Positions 21,229 to 29,073 of a DNA stretch of 34,752 nucleotides are shown here, one piece after another (positions within the stretch are counted from its first letter, which is position 1; each line of letters opens with the position of its first letter). A model generated the notes under the pieces. That model had not been told where the DNA came from. It did no database searches and saw nothing but the letters and a program-made list of their open reading frames with translations. Source of the stretch: an uncultured Eubacteriales bacterium (lineage in GTDB: Bacteria; Bacillota; Clostridia; Oscillospirales; Oscillospiraceae); the NCBI GenBank assembly GCA_900540545.1, contig UQGJ01000023.1, positions 1-34,752 on the forward strand, read 5' to 3'. Made by a program: the position numbers and the translations under genes.

Positions 21229-22866
21229 ATGGAAAAGTACCCGCTGAGCGTCCCCACCCCCCATCACTTCACCTTTGCTGTCCGCGACCTCCCCAACGTC
21301 ACCGTGGAACAGCGTGAGCGCGTCCTGAAGGCCACCCACTATAACGAGTTCGCTTTCCCCGCCGGGATGCTGACCGTGGATATGCTGTCCGACTCCGGCA
21401 CCACCGCCATGACCAACCACCAGTGGGCTTCCCTGTTCCTGGGCGACGAGGCCTATGGCCGCAACACCGGCTACTACGTCCTGCTGGACACCTTCCGCGA
21501 CATCTTCGAGCGCGGCGGCGAGAAGAACTGGAAGAAGATCATCGACCTGGTCCGCACCGACTGCCGCGACGTGGAGACCATGATGGAGAAGGTCTACCTC
21601 TGCGAGTATGAGGGCGGCCTGTTCAACGGCGGCGCCGCCCAGATGGAGCGCCCCAACACCTTCATCATCCAGCAGGGCCGCGCCGCCGAGTCCGTGCTGA
21701 TGGAGATCGTGAAGAAGATTTTGGCCGAGCGTCATCCCGGCAAGGTCTTCACCATCCCCTCCAACGGCCACTTCGACACCACCGAGGGCAACATCAAGCA
21801 GATGGGCTCCATCCCCCGCAACCTCTACAACAAGGACCTGCTGTACGAGATTCCCGAGGGCGGCTCCTACGCCAAGAACCCCTTCAAGGGCAACATGGAC
21901 ATCGAGAAGCTGGAGCAGCTCATCCAGGGCGTGGGCGTGGAGAACGTGCCCCTCATCTTCACCTGCATCACCAACAACCCCATCTGCGGCCAGCCCGTGT
22001 CCATGGCCAACCTGAAGGAGATCCACAAGGTGGCCGCCAAGTACGACATCCCCCTGGTCTTCGACGTGGCCCGCTGGGCGGAGAACTGCTACTTCATCAA
22101 GATGAACGAGGACGGCTACGCCGACAAGTCCATCGCCGAGATCGCCACCGAGATGTTCTCCCTGTGCGACGCCTTCTGCATGTCCGCCAAGAAGGACGGC
22201 CACGCCAACATGGGCGGCATGGTTGCCTTCCGGGACAAGGGCCGGTTCTGGAAGAAGTTCTCCGACTTCAACCCCGACGGCTCCATCAAGACCGACGTGG
22301 GCGTGCTGCTGAAGGTCAAGCAGATCTCCTGCTACGGCAACGACTCCTACGGCGGCATGTCCGGCCGTGACATCATGGCTCTGGCCGTGGGTCTCTACGA
22401 GAGCTGCGACTTCAACTACATGGACGAGCGCGTGAAGCAGTGCGAGTACCTGGCCCAGGGCTTCTACAAGGCCGGGGTCAAGGGCGTGGTGCTTCCCGCC
22501 GGCGGCCACGCCGTGTACATCAACATGGACGAGTTCTTTGACGGCAAGCGCGGCCACGACACCTTCGCCGGCCAGGGCTTCAGCATCGAGCTCATCCGCC
22601 GCTACGGCATCCGCACCTCCGAGCTGGGCGACTACTCCATGGAGTACGACCTCAAGACCCCCGAGCAGCAGGCCGAGCTGGCCAACGTGGTCCGCTTCGC
22701 CGTTGACCGCAGCCGCCTGACCCAGGAGCACCTGGACTACGTCATCGCCGCGGTGAAGGCCCTGTACGAGGACCGGGAGAGCATCCCCAACATGCGCATC
22801 GTCTGGGGCCACAACCTGCCCATGCGTCACTTCCACGCCTTCCTGGAGCCCTACCCCAACAAGTAA
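21229..22866 (+). CDS. tnaA: Tryptophanase-like PLP beta-eliminating lyase (long form)
   Basis: 545-aa PLP fold-I lyase predicted to split L-tryptophan to indole, pyruvate and ammonia. The PLP lysine is in MSAKKDGHANMGG (Lys322), with the ring aspartate in VFDVARWAEN (Asp280 region). Tyrosine phenol-lyase (TPL) has Thr in YFTTT and Arg in MERG. Here the first site is HFDTT (Asp183), as in tryptophanase, and the second is SELG (Leu466), not Arg. That favours tryptophanase over TPL. At 545 aa it is longer than E. coli TnaA (471) or TPL (456), with extra N-terminal sequence and an insertion around 335-372. RBS GGAGG precedes the ATG. Downstream lies an NSS symporter. Confidence 0.85.
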   Translation: MEKYPLSVPTPHHFTFAVRDLPNVTVEQRERVLKATHYNEFAFPAGMLTVDMLSDSGTTAMTNHQWASLFLGDEAYGRNTGYYVLLDTFRDIFERGGEKNWKKIIDLVRTDCRDVETMMEKVYLCEYEGGLFNGGAAQMERPNTFIIQQGRAAESVLMEIVKKILAERHPGKVFTIPSNGHFDTTEGNIKQMGSIPRNLYNKDLLYEIPEGGSYAKNPFKGNMDIEKLEQLIQGVGVENVPLIFTCITNNPICGQPVSMANLKEIHKVAAKYDIPLVFDVARWAENCYFIKMNEDGYADKSIAEIATEMFSLCDAFCMSAKKDGHANMGGMVAFRDKGRFWKKFSDFNPDGSIKTDVGVLLKVKQISCYGNDSYGGMSGRDIMALAVGLYESCDFNYMDERVKQCEYLAQGFYKAGVKGVVLPAGGHAVYINMDEFFDGKRGHDTFAGQGFSIELIRRYGIRTSELGDYSMEYDLKTPEQQAELANVVRFAVDRSRLTQEHLDYVIAAVKALYEDRESIPNMRIVWGHNLPMRHFHAFLEPYPNK

Positions 22867-22933
22867 GAGTCAGCCAAATCCGATAATTCGTGCGTAAGCT
22901 GCGCCGCGTGGAGAGAGCGCAGCAGAGAGAACA

Positions 22934-22975
22934 AAGGGCGTCCGCAAGTTGATAGGCTTTTCTGCGGGCGCCCCT
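22934..22975 (+). terminator. Imperfect hairpin after tryptophanase gene
   Basis: Arms 22934-22946 and 22962-22975 pair with one bulge or mismatch; the T-run after it is poor. Probably a partial terminator before the transporter gene. Confidence 0.45.
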
Positions 22976-23045
22976 TCTCTATATCCGGGTCTTTTGGATT
23001 CCACCGGGAGACGCAACCGGTAATATATTGAGAGAGGTGGATTTT

Positions 23046-24389
23046 ATGGCAGCTCCTGACAAAGCGTTGGAACAGCGCGACGGCTTTAAGAGCAAGTGGG
23101 GATTCATCCTGGCTTGTATCGGCTCGGCCGTGGGCATGGGCAACATCTGGCGCTTCCCCATCATGGTCTCCAAGTTCGGCGGCCTGACCTTCCTGATTCC
23201 CTACTTCCTCTTCGTGGTCCTCATCGGCGCCTCCGGCGTCATCGGCGAGTTCGCCCTGGGCCGCTCCGCCGGGGCCGGCCCCATCGGCGCCTTCGGCAAG
23301 TGCACCGAGATCCGCACGGGCAAGAAGACCATCGGCGAGGCCATCGGCTTTATTCCCATCATCGGCTCCATGGCTCTGGCCATCGGCTACACCGTGGTCA
23401 TGGGCTGGATCTTCAAGTACACCTTCATGTCCTTCAGCGGCCAGATGTTCGCCATGGGCCAGGATATGGGCACCATCGGCGGCACCTTTGACCTGATCTC
23501 CGTGGACAACTTCCCCTGGATCATCGTCGCCATCGTGGTGGGCTTCGCCATCATGGCCATGGGCGTCTCCGGCGGCATCGAGAAGGCCAACAAGATCATG
23601 ATGCCCATCCTGTTCTTCCTCTTCGTGGCCCTGGGCATCTACATCTTCTTCCTCCCCGGCTCCAGCGAGGGCTACAAGTACATCTTCACCCTGAAGCCCG
23701 AGGGGCTCCTGAACATCCAGGTCTGGGTCTTCGCCTTCGGGCAGGCCTTCTTCTCCCTGTCGGTGGCGGGCAACGGCTCGGTCATCTACGGCTCCTACCT
23801 GCCCAAGACCGAGAGCATCCCCAGCTCCGCCCGCAACGTGGCCCTGTTTGACACCCTGGCCGCCATGCTGGCCGCTCTGGTCATCCTTCCCTCCATGGCG
23901 GCGGGCGGCGGCGACATGACCGCCGCCGGCCCCGGCCTGATGTTCGTGTGGCTGGTCAACGTGATGAACGGAATGCCCGGCGGCCGCATCATCGGCGTGG
24001 TCTTCTTCGTCTGCGTCCTCTTCGCCGGCGTCAGCTCCATCATCAACCTGTATGAGGCCCCCGTGGCCACCCTGCAGGAGAAGTTCGGCCTGAAGCGCGT
24101 CCCCGCCACCGCCATCATCCTGGCCGTGGGCTGTGTGGTCGCCATCTTCATCCAGGCCATCACCTCCGACTGGATGGACGTGGTCTCCATCTACATCTGC
24201 CCCCTGGGCGCTTTCCTGGCCGGCGTCATGTTCTTCTGGGTGGCCGGCAAGGAGTACGTCCTCAAGGCCGTCAACGAGGGGTCCAGCCGTCCCATCGGCG
24301 GCTGGTTCTACCCCCTGGCCAAGTATGGCTATTGTATCTTGGCCGTCATTGCCCTGGTGGCCGGCGCCTACTTCGGCGGCATCGGCTAA
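23046..24389 (+). CDS. Sodium-dependent NSS-family amino-acid transporter
   Basis: 447-aa protein with about 11 membrane helices, the usual bacterial NSS (LeuT/TnaT) size. TM1 carries the sodium/substrate motif GSAVGMGNIWRFPIMVSKFGG. TM6-8 show FAFGQAFFSLSVAGNGSVIYGSYLP and FAGVSSIINLYEAPVATL. NSS symporters import amino acids with sodium; the Symbiobacterium homologue TnaT carries tryptophan and is linked to a tryptophanase. Placed directly after the lyase, tryptophan or another aromatic acid is the likely cargo (inference). GAGAGGTGG lies before the ATG at 23046. Confidence 0.92.
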   Translation: MAAPDKALEQRDGFKSKWGFILACIGSAVGMGNIWRFPIMVSKFGGLTFLIPYFLFVVLIGASGVIGEFALGRSAGAGPIGAFGKCTEIRTGKKTIGEAIGFIPIIGSMALAIGYTVVMGWIFKYTFMSFSGQMFAMGQDMGTIGGTFDLISVDNFPWIIVAIVVGFAIMAMGVSGGIEKANKIMMPILFFLFVALGIYIFFLPGSSEGYKYIFTLKPEGLLNIQVWVFAFGQAFFSLSVAGNGSVIYGSYLPKTESIPSSARNVALFDTLAAMLAALVILPSMAAGGGDMTAAGPGLMFVWLVNVMNGMPGGRIIGVVFFVCVLFAGVSSIINLYEAPVATLQEKFGLKRVPATAIILAVGCVVAIFIQAITSDWMDVVSIYICPLGAFLAGVMFFWVAGKEYVLKAVNEGSSRPIGGWFYPLAKYGYCILAVIALVAGAYFGGIG

Positions 24390-24434
24390 CGATTTGTATT
24401 CCCATCCCCTCCATATTTCCCCCGCAACCGCACA

Positions 24435-24472
24435 AACGACCGGGCGGCCCCTCTGGGGGCCGCCCGGTCGTT
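24435..24472 (+). terminator. Rho-independent terminator after NSS gene
   Basis: Perfect 17-bp inverted repeat (24435-24451 with 24456-24472) with a following T-rich tract. Confidence 0.93.
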
Positions 24473-24605
24473 TTCCGTCGTTTTTTGTAGAAGTTCACAA
24501 AACCGTCCCCATGCGCTTGCCATTCTCTCTATTTCCAGATAGAATACTATCGTTCTGATTTTGCCTTCCACCGCCGTATCGAGAAAGAGAGCGAGGTGCG
24601 CCGCC

Positions 24606-25286
24606 ATGCAGCTTCTGGAGCGGGAACCCCGGGAGTCCTACCGGGAATACGCCCTGCGGACCATCACACACAACATCGTCCACCTGGAGCTGGAGCCCGG
24701 CGCAAGGCTCAGCGAGGGCGACCTCTCCGAGCAGCTGGGCATCTCCCGCACCCCCGTGCGGGAGGCGCTGCTGGAGCTGTCAAAAAGCGGCATCGTGGAG
24801 ATTTTGCCCCAGCGGTGCAGCCGGGTCTCTTACATCAACTACGACTTCGTGGAGGAGATACGCTTCCACCGGCTGGTGCTGGAGCGGGCCGTGGTGGAGC
24901 TGGCCTGTGGACTGGCCGACGGGCTGGACTTCAAGGCCCTGGACGAAAACCTGAGGCTCCAGCAGTTCTGCCTGCAAAACGGCTGGTCGGACCGGCTGCT
25001 GGACCTGGACGACGCCTTCCACCGGGAGCTGTTCCGGCTGTGCGGCAAGGAGCGGACCTTTGAACTCATACGCTCCTGGAGCGCCCCCTTCGACCGGGTG
25101 CGGGCCCTGGCCCTCCGCCTGGGCCCCGTCCGGGACACCAAGACCGTGGACGACCACCTCCAAATCGCCCAGGCCATCCGGAGCGGGGACAAGGACAGGG
25201 CCGTGGAGCTCATGACCAGCCACCTGACCCGGTACCAGTACGACGCCGTGCAGATCCGGGAGCGGTTCCCGGACTATTTTCAATGA
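24606..25286 (+). CDS. GntR-family regulator with FCD ligand domain
   Basis: 226-aa regulator of the FadR subgroup. The N-terminal winged helix (about 10-75) has LEPGARLSEGDLSEQLGISRTPVREALLELSKSGIVEILPQRCSRVS. The C-terminal FCD domain (about 85-215) has the metal-site pattern DDAFHRELFRLCG and VDDHLQIAQAIRSGD. Such domains bind organic acids or amino-acid breakdown products. I chose the ATG at 24606, with GAGGTG 8 bases upstream. Sitting right after the lyase/symporter genes, it may regulate them; it is convergent with the pyruvate kinase gene and shares a terminator with it. Confidence 0.92.
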   Translation: MQLLEREPRESYREYALRTITHNIVHLELEPGARLSEGDLSEQLGISRTPVREALLELSKSGIVEILPQRCSRVSYINYDFVEEIRFHRLVLERAVVELACGLADGLDFKALDENLRLQQFCLQNGWSDRLLDLDDAFHRELFRLCGKERTFELIRSWSAPFDRVRALALRLGPVRDTKTVDDHLQIAQAIRSGDKDRAVELMTSHLTRYQYDAVQIRERFPDYFQ

Positions 25287-25297
25287 CCTCATACGCA

Positions 25298-25338
25298 AAA
25301 AGCCCCTGTCACAGCGCGAAGCTGTGACAGGGGCTTTT
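25298..25338. terminator. Bidirectional terminator
   Basis: Perfect 18-bp inverted repeat (25298-25315 with 25321-25338) with A and T runs, between the convergent GntR and pyruvate kinase genes. Confidence 0.95.
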
Positions 25339-25347
25339 TTATCGTCT

Positions 25348-26766
25348 TTAGACCACCTGGGCCTTGATGAGGTTGGTGGAGCCGCTCTTGCCGATGGGCA
25401 CGCCGGCGGTGATGACCACGGTGTCGCCGGGCTGGACGGCGCCCTCCTTGCGGGCCACCTCCACGGCCAGGGAGAACAGCCGGTCGGTGGAGTCCACGTC
25501 GCCGGACAGGTAGGCGTGGACGCCCCAGGAGATGGCAAGCTGGCGGCGGGTCTTCTCGCTCTGGCACAGGGCCACGATGGGGCACTCGGGGCGGAAGCGG
25601 GAGATGACCTTGGCGGTGTGGCCGCTCTTGGTGGCGGCCAGGATGGCGGTGGCCTTCAGGTCCATGGCCGTCAGGCAGCAGGAGTGGGTGATGGCGTCGT
25701 TAATGGTGTCCACGTCGGGCAGCAGGTTGCGCTCCCGGAAGCGGCCCCAGTAGTCGATGGCCCCCTCGGCGGCGGCCACCACGCTGACCATGGTGGAAAG
25801 GGCGTCCACGGGGTACTTGCCGGAGGCGGTCTCGCCGGAGAGCATGACGCAGGAGGTGCCGTCGAACACGGCATTGGCCACGTCGCTGACCTCGGCACGG
25901 GTGGGCCGGGGGTTGCGGATCATGGAGTCCAGCATCTGGGTGGCGGTGATGACCGGCTTGCCCTGAGCGATGGTGGACTTGATCATCCGCTTCTGGAGGA
26001 TGGGCACCTCGTAGGCGGGGATCTCCACGCCCAGGTCGCCACGGGCCACCATGATGCCGTCGGCGGCGGCGATGATCTCGTCCAGGTTGTCCACGCCCTC
26101 GCGGTTCTCGATCTTGGCGATGATGCGGATGTTGTCGCCCCCGCACTCGTGAAGGCAGCGGCGCATGTCCTCCACGTCGGCGGCCTTGCGGACGAAGGAG
26201 GCGGCGATGAAGTCGTAGTCGTTCTCGGCGGCGAACTTCAGGTCCTCCTTGTCCTTGTCGGTGAGGGAGGGCAGCAGGATGTGCACGTCGGGGATGTTGA
26301 TGGACTTGTTGCTGGAGAGGTTGCCGCCGTTCTCCACCTCGCAGTGGATGTCCCGGCCCTTGATCTCCTTCACGTGCAGCTCCACCAGGCCGTCGTCCAG
26401 CAGCACCCGGTTGCCGGGGACCAGCTCCTTGTGGAGGTTTTCATAGGTCACGGCCACCCGGTGGGCGTCGCCCACCACGTCCTCGGTGGTGAGGATGAAG
26501 TCCTGGCCCTTCTCCAGGGTCACGGGGCCGTCGGCCACGGTCTTGACCCGGATCTCGGGGCCCTTGGTGTCCAGCATGGTGGCCACGGGAGCGCCCAGCT
26601 CGTCCCGGACCCGCTTGAGCTTGGTCAGGGTCGCCAGATGGGTCTCGTGGGTGCCGTGGGAAAAGTTGAAGCGGGCGCAGTTCATGCCCGCCAGGATCAG
26701 CGCGCGCAGGGTCTCCTCGTCGTCCACCGCGGGACCCAGGGTGCAGATGATTTTTGTCTTTCTCAT
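25348..26766 (-). CDS. pyk: Pyruvate kinase
   Basis: 472-aa glycolytic enzyme converting phosphoenolpyruvate and ADP to pyruvate and ATP. Motifs: RKTKIICTLGPA, ARFNFSHGTHE, ATMLDTKGPEIRVKT, AKIENREGVDNLDEII (catalytic Lys), ADGIMVARGDLGVEIP and ATQMLDSMI, then the C-terminal allosteric domain (MLSGETASGKYPVDAL). Length is normal for the form without the extra C-terminal PEP-utiliser domain found in bacilli. I chose the ATG at 26766, with AGGAGG 9 bases upstream. A likely promoter lies 60-85 bases before it. Confidence 0.97.
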   Translation of the reverse strand: MRKTKIICTLGPAVDDEETLRALILAGMNCARFNFSHGTHETHLATLTKLKRVRDELGAPVATMLDTKGPEIRVKTVADGPVTLEKGQDFILTTEDVVGDAHRVAVTYENLHKELVPGNRVLLDDGLVELHVKEIKGRDIHCEVENGGNLSSNKSINIPDVHILLPSLTDKDKEDLKFAAENDYDFIAASFVRKAADVEDMRRCLHECGGDNIRIIAKIENREGVDNLDEIIAAADGIMVARGDLGVEIPAYEVPILQKRMIKSTIAQGKPVITATQMLDSMIRNPRPTRAEVSDVANAVFDGTSCVMLSGETASGKYPVDALSTMVSVVAAAEGAIDYWGRFRERNLLPDVDTINDAITHSCCLTAMDLKATAILAATKSGHTAKVISRFRPECPIVALCQSEKTRRQLAISWGVHAYLSGDVDSTDRLFSLAVEVARKEGAVQPGDTVVITAGVPIGKSGSTNLIKAQVV

Positions 26767-26822
26767 TTCCAAATACCTCCTATGGGTATAACGTTTGGTT
26801 CCATACGAAAGCTCGCGAACTT

Positions 26823-26851
26823 ATCATACTACAATTGGAGGCAGATGAAAA
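26823..26851 (-). promoter_or_regulatory. Promoter of pyruvate kinase gene
   Basis: Minus-strand TTTTCA (26851-26846), 17-bp spacer, TATGAT (26828-26823). Confidence 0.5.
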
Positions 26852-26904
26852 GCAAAATATTTATAAAATATTGTTCTCCGTTGTAGAAATTTTTATTGCT
26901 TCGC

Positions 26905-26935
26905 CATAAAAATGGGCGGCCCCGCTGTTTTTATG
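26905..26935 (-). terminator. Terminator after SLH gene
   Basis: CATAAAAA ... TTTTTATG outer arms (26905-26912 with 26928-26935) enclose a G/C stem (GCGG-CC-CCGC). It lies 15 bases after the minus-strand stop at 26950. Confidence 0.8.
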
Positions 26936-26949
26936 AAACCGGCAAACCG

Positions 26950-27678
26950 TCACTTTTCCGGCTCCGCCAGGGCCTGCAAGGCCCCGTCCACCAGCTCCAT
27001 TCGGAATTTCGCCCCCAGCAGGGTCCGGCCATCCTCCCGGGGCGCGGGCACCGCCACGGGGTTCATCACGCCGCCCTCCCCCGGAACCGGCTTGTACTCG
27101 TACTGGATCATCGTCATGGTGAGGGCGTTATACATCATACGGGCCAGCATGTCCCGGGTGATGGGCTCTTTGGGGTCGCCGTCCACGCCATCAAACAGCC
27201 CCGCCTCCGAGGCCCGCACCCCGATATTGACGTCCCAGTTCCCATGTTCCTGGAACCGCTCATAGTCCGAGGTATAGCCCACGCACACCAGCAGCATTTT
27301 GGCGGCCGCGGTGCCGGTGAGCGGCTCCTCCGGGCCGAAGGTGCCGTCCCCCCGGCCGGCGACCACGCCCAGATTGGCGCAGTAGTCCACGTAGCCCGAC
27401 AGGGCCCGGCCCTGGGTGTCGGGAAAGAACGCGGCCTCCTGGGGCTGGAGGTTGGGGTCCTTGCCGCCGTTGAGGAGCAGGCAGACCATCCGCGCCATCT
27501 CCTCCCGGGTGACGGTGCCCTCCGGGTCGAAACTCCCGTCCGCCCGGTCCTCCATGAGCCCCAGCTCTGTGACCACGTCCACCGCCGGGGGCGTCTCCGG
27601 CTCGGCGGCCAGGGCCGCCAGGGACAGGGTACACGCCGCGGCCAGACCGGCCGCCAGGAATCGAATCGACTTCTTCAC
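26950..27678 (-). CDS. SLH-domain exported protein
   Basis: 242-aa secreted, wall-binding protein. It has a signal peptide (MKKSIRFLAAGLAAACTLSLAALAA) and then SLH repeats with EDRADGSFDPEGTVTREEMARMV, AGRGDGTFGPEEPLTGTAAAKML and GDPKEPITRDMLARMMYNAL. A short C-terminal region without known domain follows. It starts at GTG (27678) with AAGGAG upstream. It resembles the SLH protein at the window start in repeat pattern but not overall, so the two are paralogous modules. It has no recognisable enzymatic domain and may be a structural or assembly component. Confidence 0.87.
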   Translation of the reverse strand: MKKSIRFLAAGLAAACTLSLAALAAEPETPPAVDVVTELGLMEDRADGSFDPEGTVTREEMARMVCLLLNGGKDPNLQPQEAAFFPDTQGRALSGYVDYCANLGVVAGRGDGTFGPEEPLTGTAAAKMLLVCVGYTSDYERFQEHGNWDVNIGVRASEAGLFDGVDGDPKEPITRDMLARMMYNALTMTMIQYEYKPVPGEGGVMNPVAVPAPREDGRTLLGAKFRMELVDGALQALAEPEK

Positions 27679-27770
27679 GGTTGCAGCACTCCTTTATCAA
27701 TTAAAATAGGGTCTCTTTATGGAATATCGCCTCAGCGCCCCCATCTGTGACAAAATGCCCCTCATGTTTC

Positions 27771-27808
27771 AAAAAGGACGGAACGGCAGCCGCCGTTCCG
27801 TCCTTTTT
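27771..27808 (-). terminator. Rho-independent terminator after HIT gene
   Basis: Perfect 17-bp inverted repeat (27771-27787 with 27792-27808), just after the stop codon at 27814. Confidence 0.92.
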
Positions 27809-27813
27809 TCTTC

Positions 27814-28236
27814 TCACACGCCCAGCGCGGCCTTGATTTTGCCGATCATCTCCTGGTACTCGGCGTCGGTGAGGGTCTTTTGCTTGGGGTCCATGGCGAA
27901 GGTGCCGCCCCACTCGAAGGCCCCGTCGTACTTGGGCACCAGGTGGAAGTGGAGGTGGTGGCCCGTGTCGCCGTAGGCGCCGTAGTTCACCTTATTGGGG
28001 CGGAAGACCTCGTGCAGGGCGGAGGCCACCCGGCTGATGTCCTCGATATAGGCCGCCCGCTCCTCCGCCGTCAGCTCCACCAGCTCGCTGACGTGCTTCT
28101 TGTGGGCCACGATGACCCGTCCGGGGTGGCTCTGCTCCTTGAACAAATAGACCTTGGAGGCGGGCAGCTCGCAGATTTTGATGCCGAACTTGTCCACCAG
28201 CTCGCCTTCCATGCAGTACGCGCAATTCTGATCCAT
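27814..28236 (-). CDS. HIT-family nucleotide-binding hydrolase
   Basis: 140-aa histidine-triad protein. N-terminal CAYCMEGELVDKFGIKICEL has a Cys pair; PGRVIVAHKKHVSELVEL follows; the catalytic triad is GHHLHFHLVPK. HIT proteins hydrolyse nucleoside phosphoramidates or dinucleotide polyphosphates. Length is standard. I chose the ATG at 28236 with GGAGTGAG 10 bases upstream; the longer frame to 28329 has no RBS. It stands alone between a terminator and a repeat-rich intergenic region. Confidence 0.93.
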   Translation of the reverse strand: MDQNCAYCMEGELVDKFGIKICELPASKVYLFKEQSHPGRVIVAHKKHVSELVELTAEERAAYIEDISRVASALHEVFRPNKVNYGAYGDTGHHLHFHLVPKYDGAFEWGGTFAMDPKQKTLTDAEYQEMIGKIKAALGV

Positions 28237-28331
28237 CTGATGCTCACTCCATTTCCCTATGATTTCAGCTCCGGCGCGGACGCGCCTGTCTTTTCTTATC
28301 ATAGCCGCTCCGCCCCCCGGTGTCAACAAAA

Positions 28332-28362
28332 TCAGGCCCCCCGGCGGAAGCCGGAGGGCCTG
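28332..28362 (-). terminator. Terminator of nhaC/small membrane gene, split from its gene by an insertion
   Basis: 14-bp stem with loop (28332-28345 with 28349-28362; one imperfect pair) followed on the minus strand by TTTTGTT. It lies about 200 bases downstream of the stop at 28561. Removing 28357-28542 would place it immediately after that stop. Confidence 0.75.
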
Positions 28363-28366
28363 ATGG

Positions 28367-28542
28367 GCAATGTCATTCAGTTAAGGGCATCCTTCCGCCA
28401 TGTCATTCCGAACCGGTGCGCGCACCGGTGAGAAATCCGCATCTTTCGTCCCAAAAACAGGACGTGGGAACGGATTTCTCACCAGTTTGAGAACTGGTTC
28501 GAAATGACATTGCTTGGAAAGTCTGGTTAACTTAATGACATT
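28367..28542. mobile_element. MITE-like palindromic element with 10-bp target duplication
   Basis: 176-bp element whose two halves are inverted copies. Terminal arms are AATGTCATTCAGTTAA and AATGTCATTAAGTTAA. Inner 40-bp arms (28400-28439 and 28471-28510) agree at most positions, each with its own hairpin (ACCGGTGCGCGCACCGGT; ACCAGTTTGAGAACTGGT). GGCCTGATGG flanks both sides (28357-28366 and 28543-28552). It carries no gene, so a transposase would act in trans. Confidence 0.75.
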
Positions 28543-28560
28543 GGCCTGATGGAGGGCGCA

Positions 28561-29061
28561 TTATTTTTTCCGCTGGTGCTTTTCCGCGGCCCGCTGGGCC
28601 CGCTGGACTTCCTCCTGGCGCTGCCGCTCCTGGCGCCTGCGGGCCTGCTCCTCCTCCGTGAGGTCCTCGATGTATATCTTCGGATTCCGCTCCGCCGCCA
28701 GCTTCAGCGCGCCCTTGCAGTCGGCGGGCTTCATCACAAAGGTGCGGACCACTAGGTCCTTGCCGATGTGGAGCTGCACGTTGGGGGCCGCCTTTTTATA
28801 GTCGGTGTGGAGGGTGGTGACCACGTCCCAGCACCAGAGGTTATGGGTGGTGACGCCGAACAGCGTGGACTGGATGTCCACCCCCTGTTCCGAGATGATC
28901 TGCTCCCGCTTGTAGAAGCAGGCCAGCATCACCAGCAGGGCCACGGGGACGTAGATCCACTGCTTCAGCATGGCCTCCCGGACCAGCATGACTCCGGCCA
29001 GGAGGAAGGCGCACACCTTGAACCAGGTCTCGCGCTCTTTGAGAATGCCTTTGTATTCCAC
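28561..29061 (-). CDS. Small membrane protein with PH-like domain and basic coiled tail
   Basis: 166-aa protein not recognised by name. Two membrane helices (about 13-27 and 34-50) are followed by a soluble beta-rich part (IISEQGVDIQSTLFGVTTHNLWCWDVVTTLHTDY...) resembling bacterial PH/YcxB domains. The C-terminus (about 130-166) is a highly charged helix of Glu/Arg/Gln. It starts at GTG (29061), 12 bases after the NhaC stop, with AAAAGGAA as RBS, so it shares the NhaC transcript. It may modulate the antiporter or membrane state; this is inference. Confidence 0.78.
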   Translation of the reverse strand: MEYKGILKERETWFKVCAFLLAGVMLVREAMLKQWIYVPVALLVMLACFYKREQIISEQGVDIQSTLFGVTTHNLWCWDVVTTLHTDYKKAAPNVQLHIGKDLVVRTFVMKPADCKGALKLAAERNPKIYIEDLTEEEQARRRQERQRQEEVQRAQRAAEKHQRKK

Positions 29062-29073
29062 GTGACGTTCCTT

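Larger units (their letters stand above)
28237..28560. other. 324-bp gene-free region with terminator and MITE-like palindrome
   Basis: It holds the promoter side of the HIT gene, a terminator hairpin (28332-28362) for the minus-strand gene ending at 28561, and a 176-bp palindromic element (28367-28542). No ORF is supported. Confidence 0.8.

Noticed and set aside
21133..22836. 567-codon minus-strand ORF across the tryptophanase gene
   Set aside because: Low-complexity His/Val/Gly/Leu translation; the plus strand encodes a well-conserved PLP lyase with an RBS.
21229..22866. Tyrosine phenol-lyase identity
   Set aside because: The TPL-specific Thr and Arg positions read Asp183 and Leu466 here, as expected for tryptophanase-like enzymes; tryptophan is still only the likeliest substrate.
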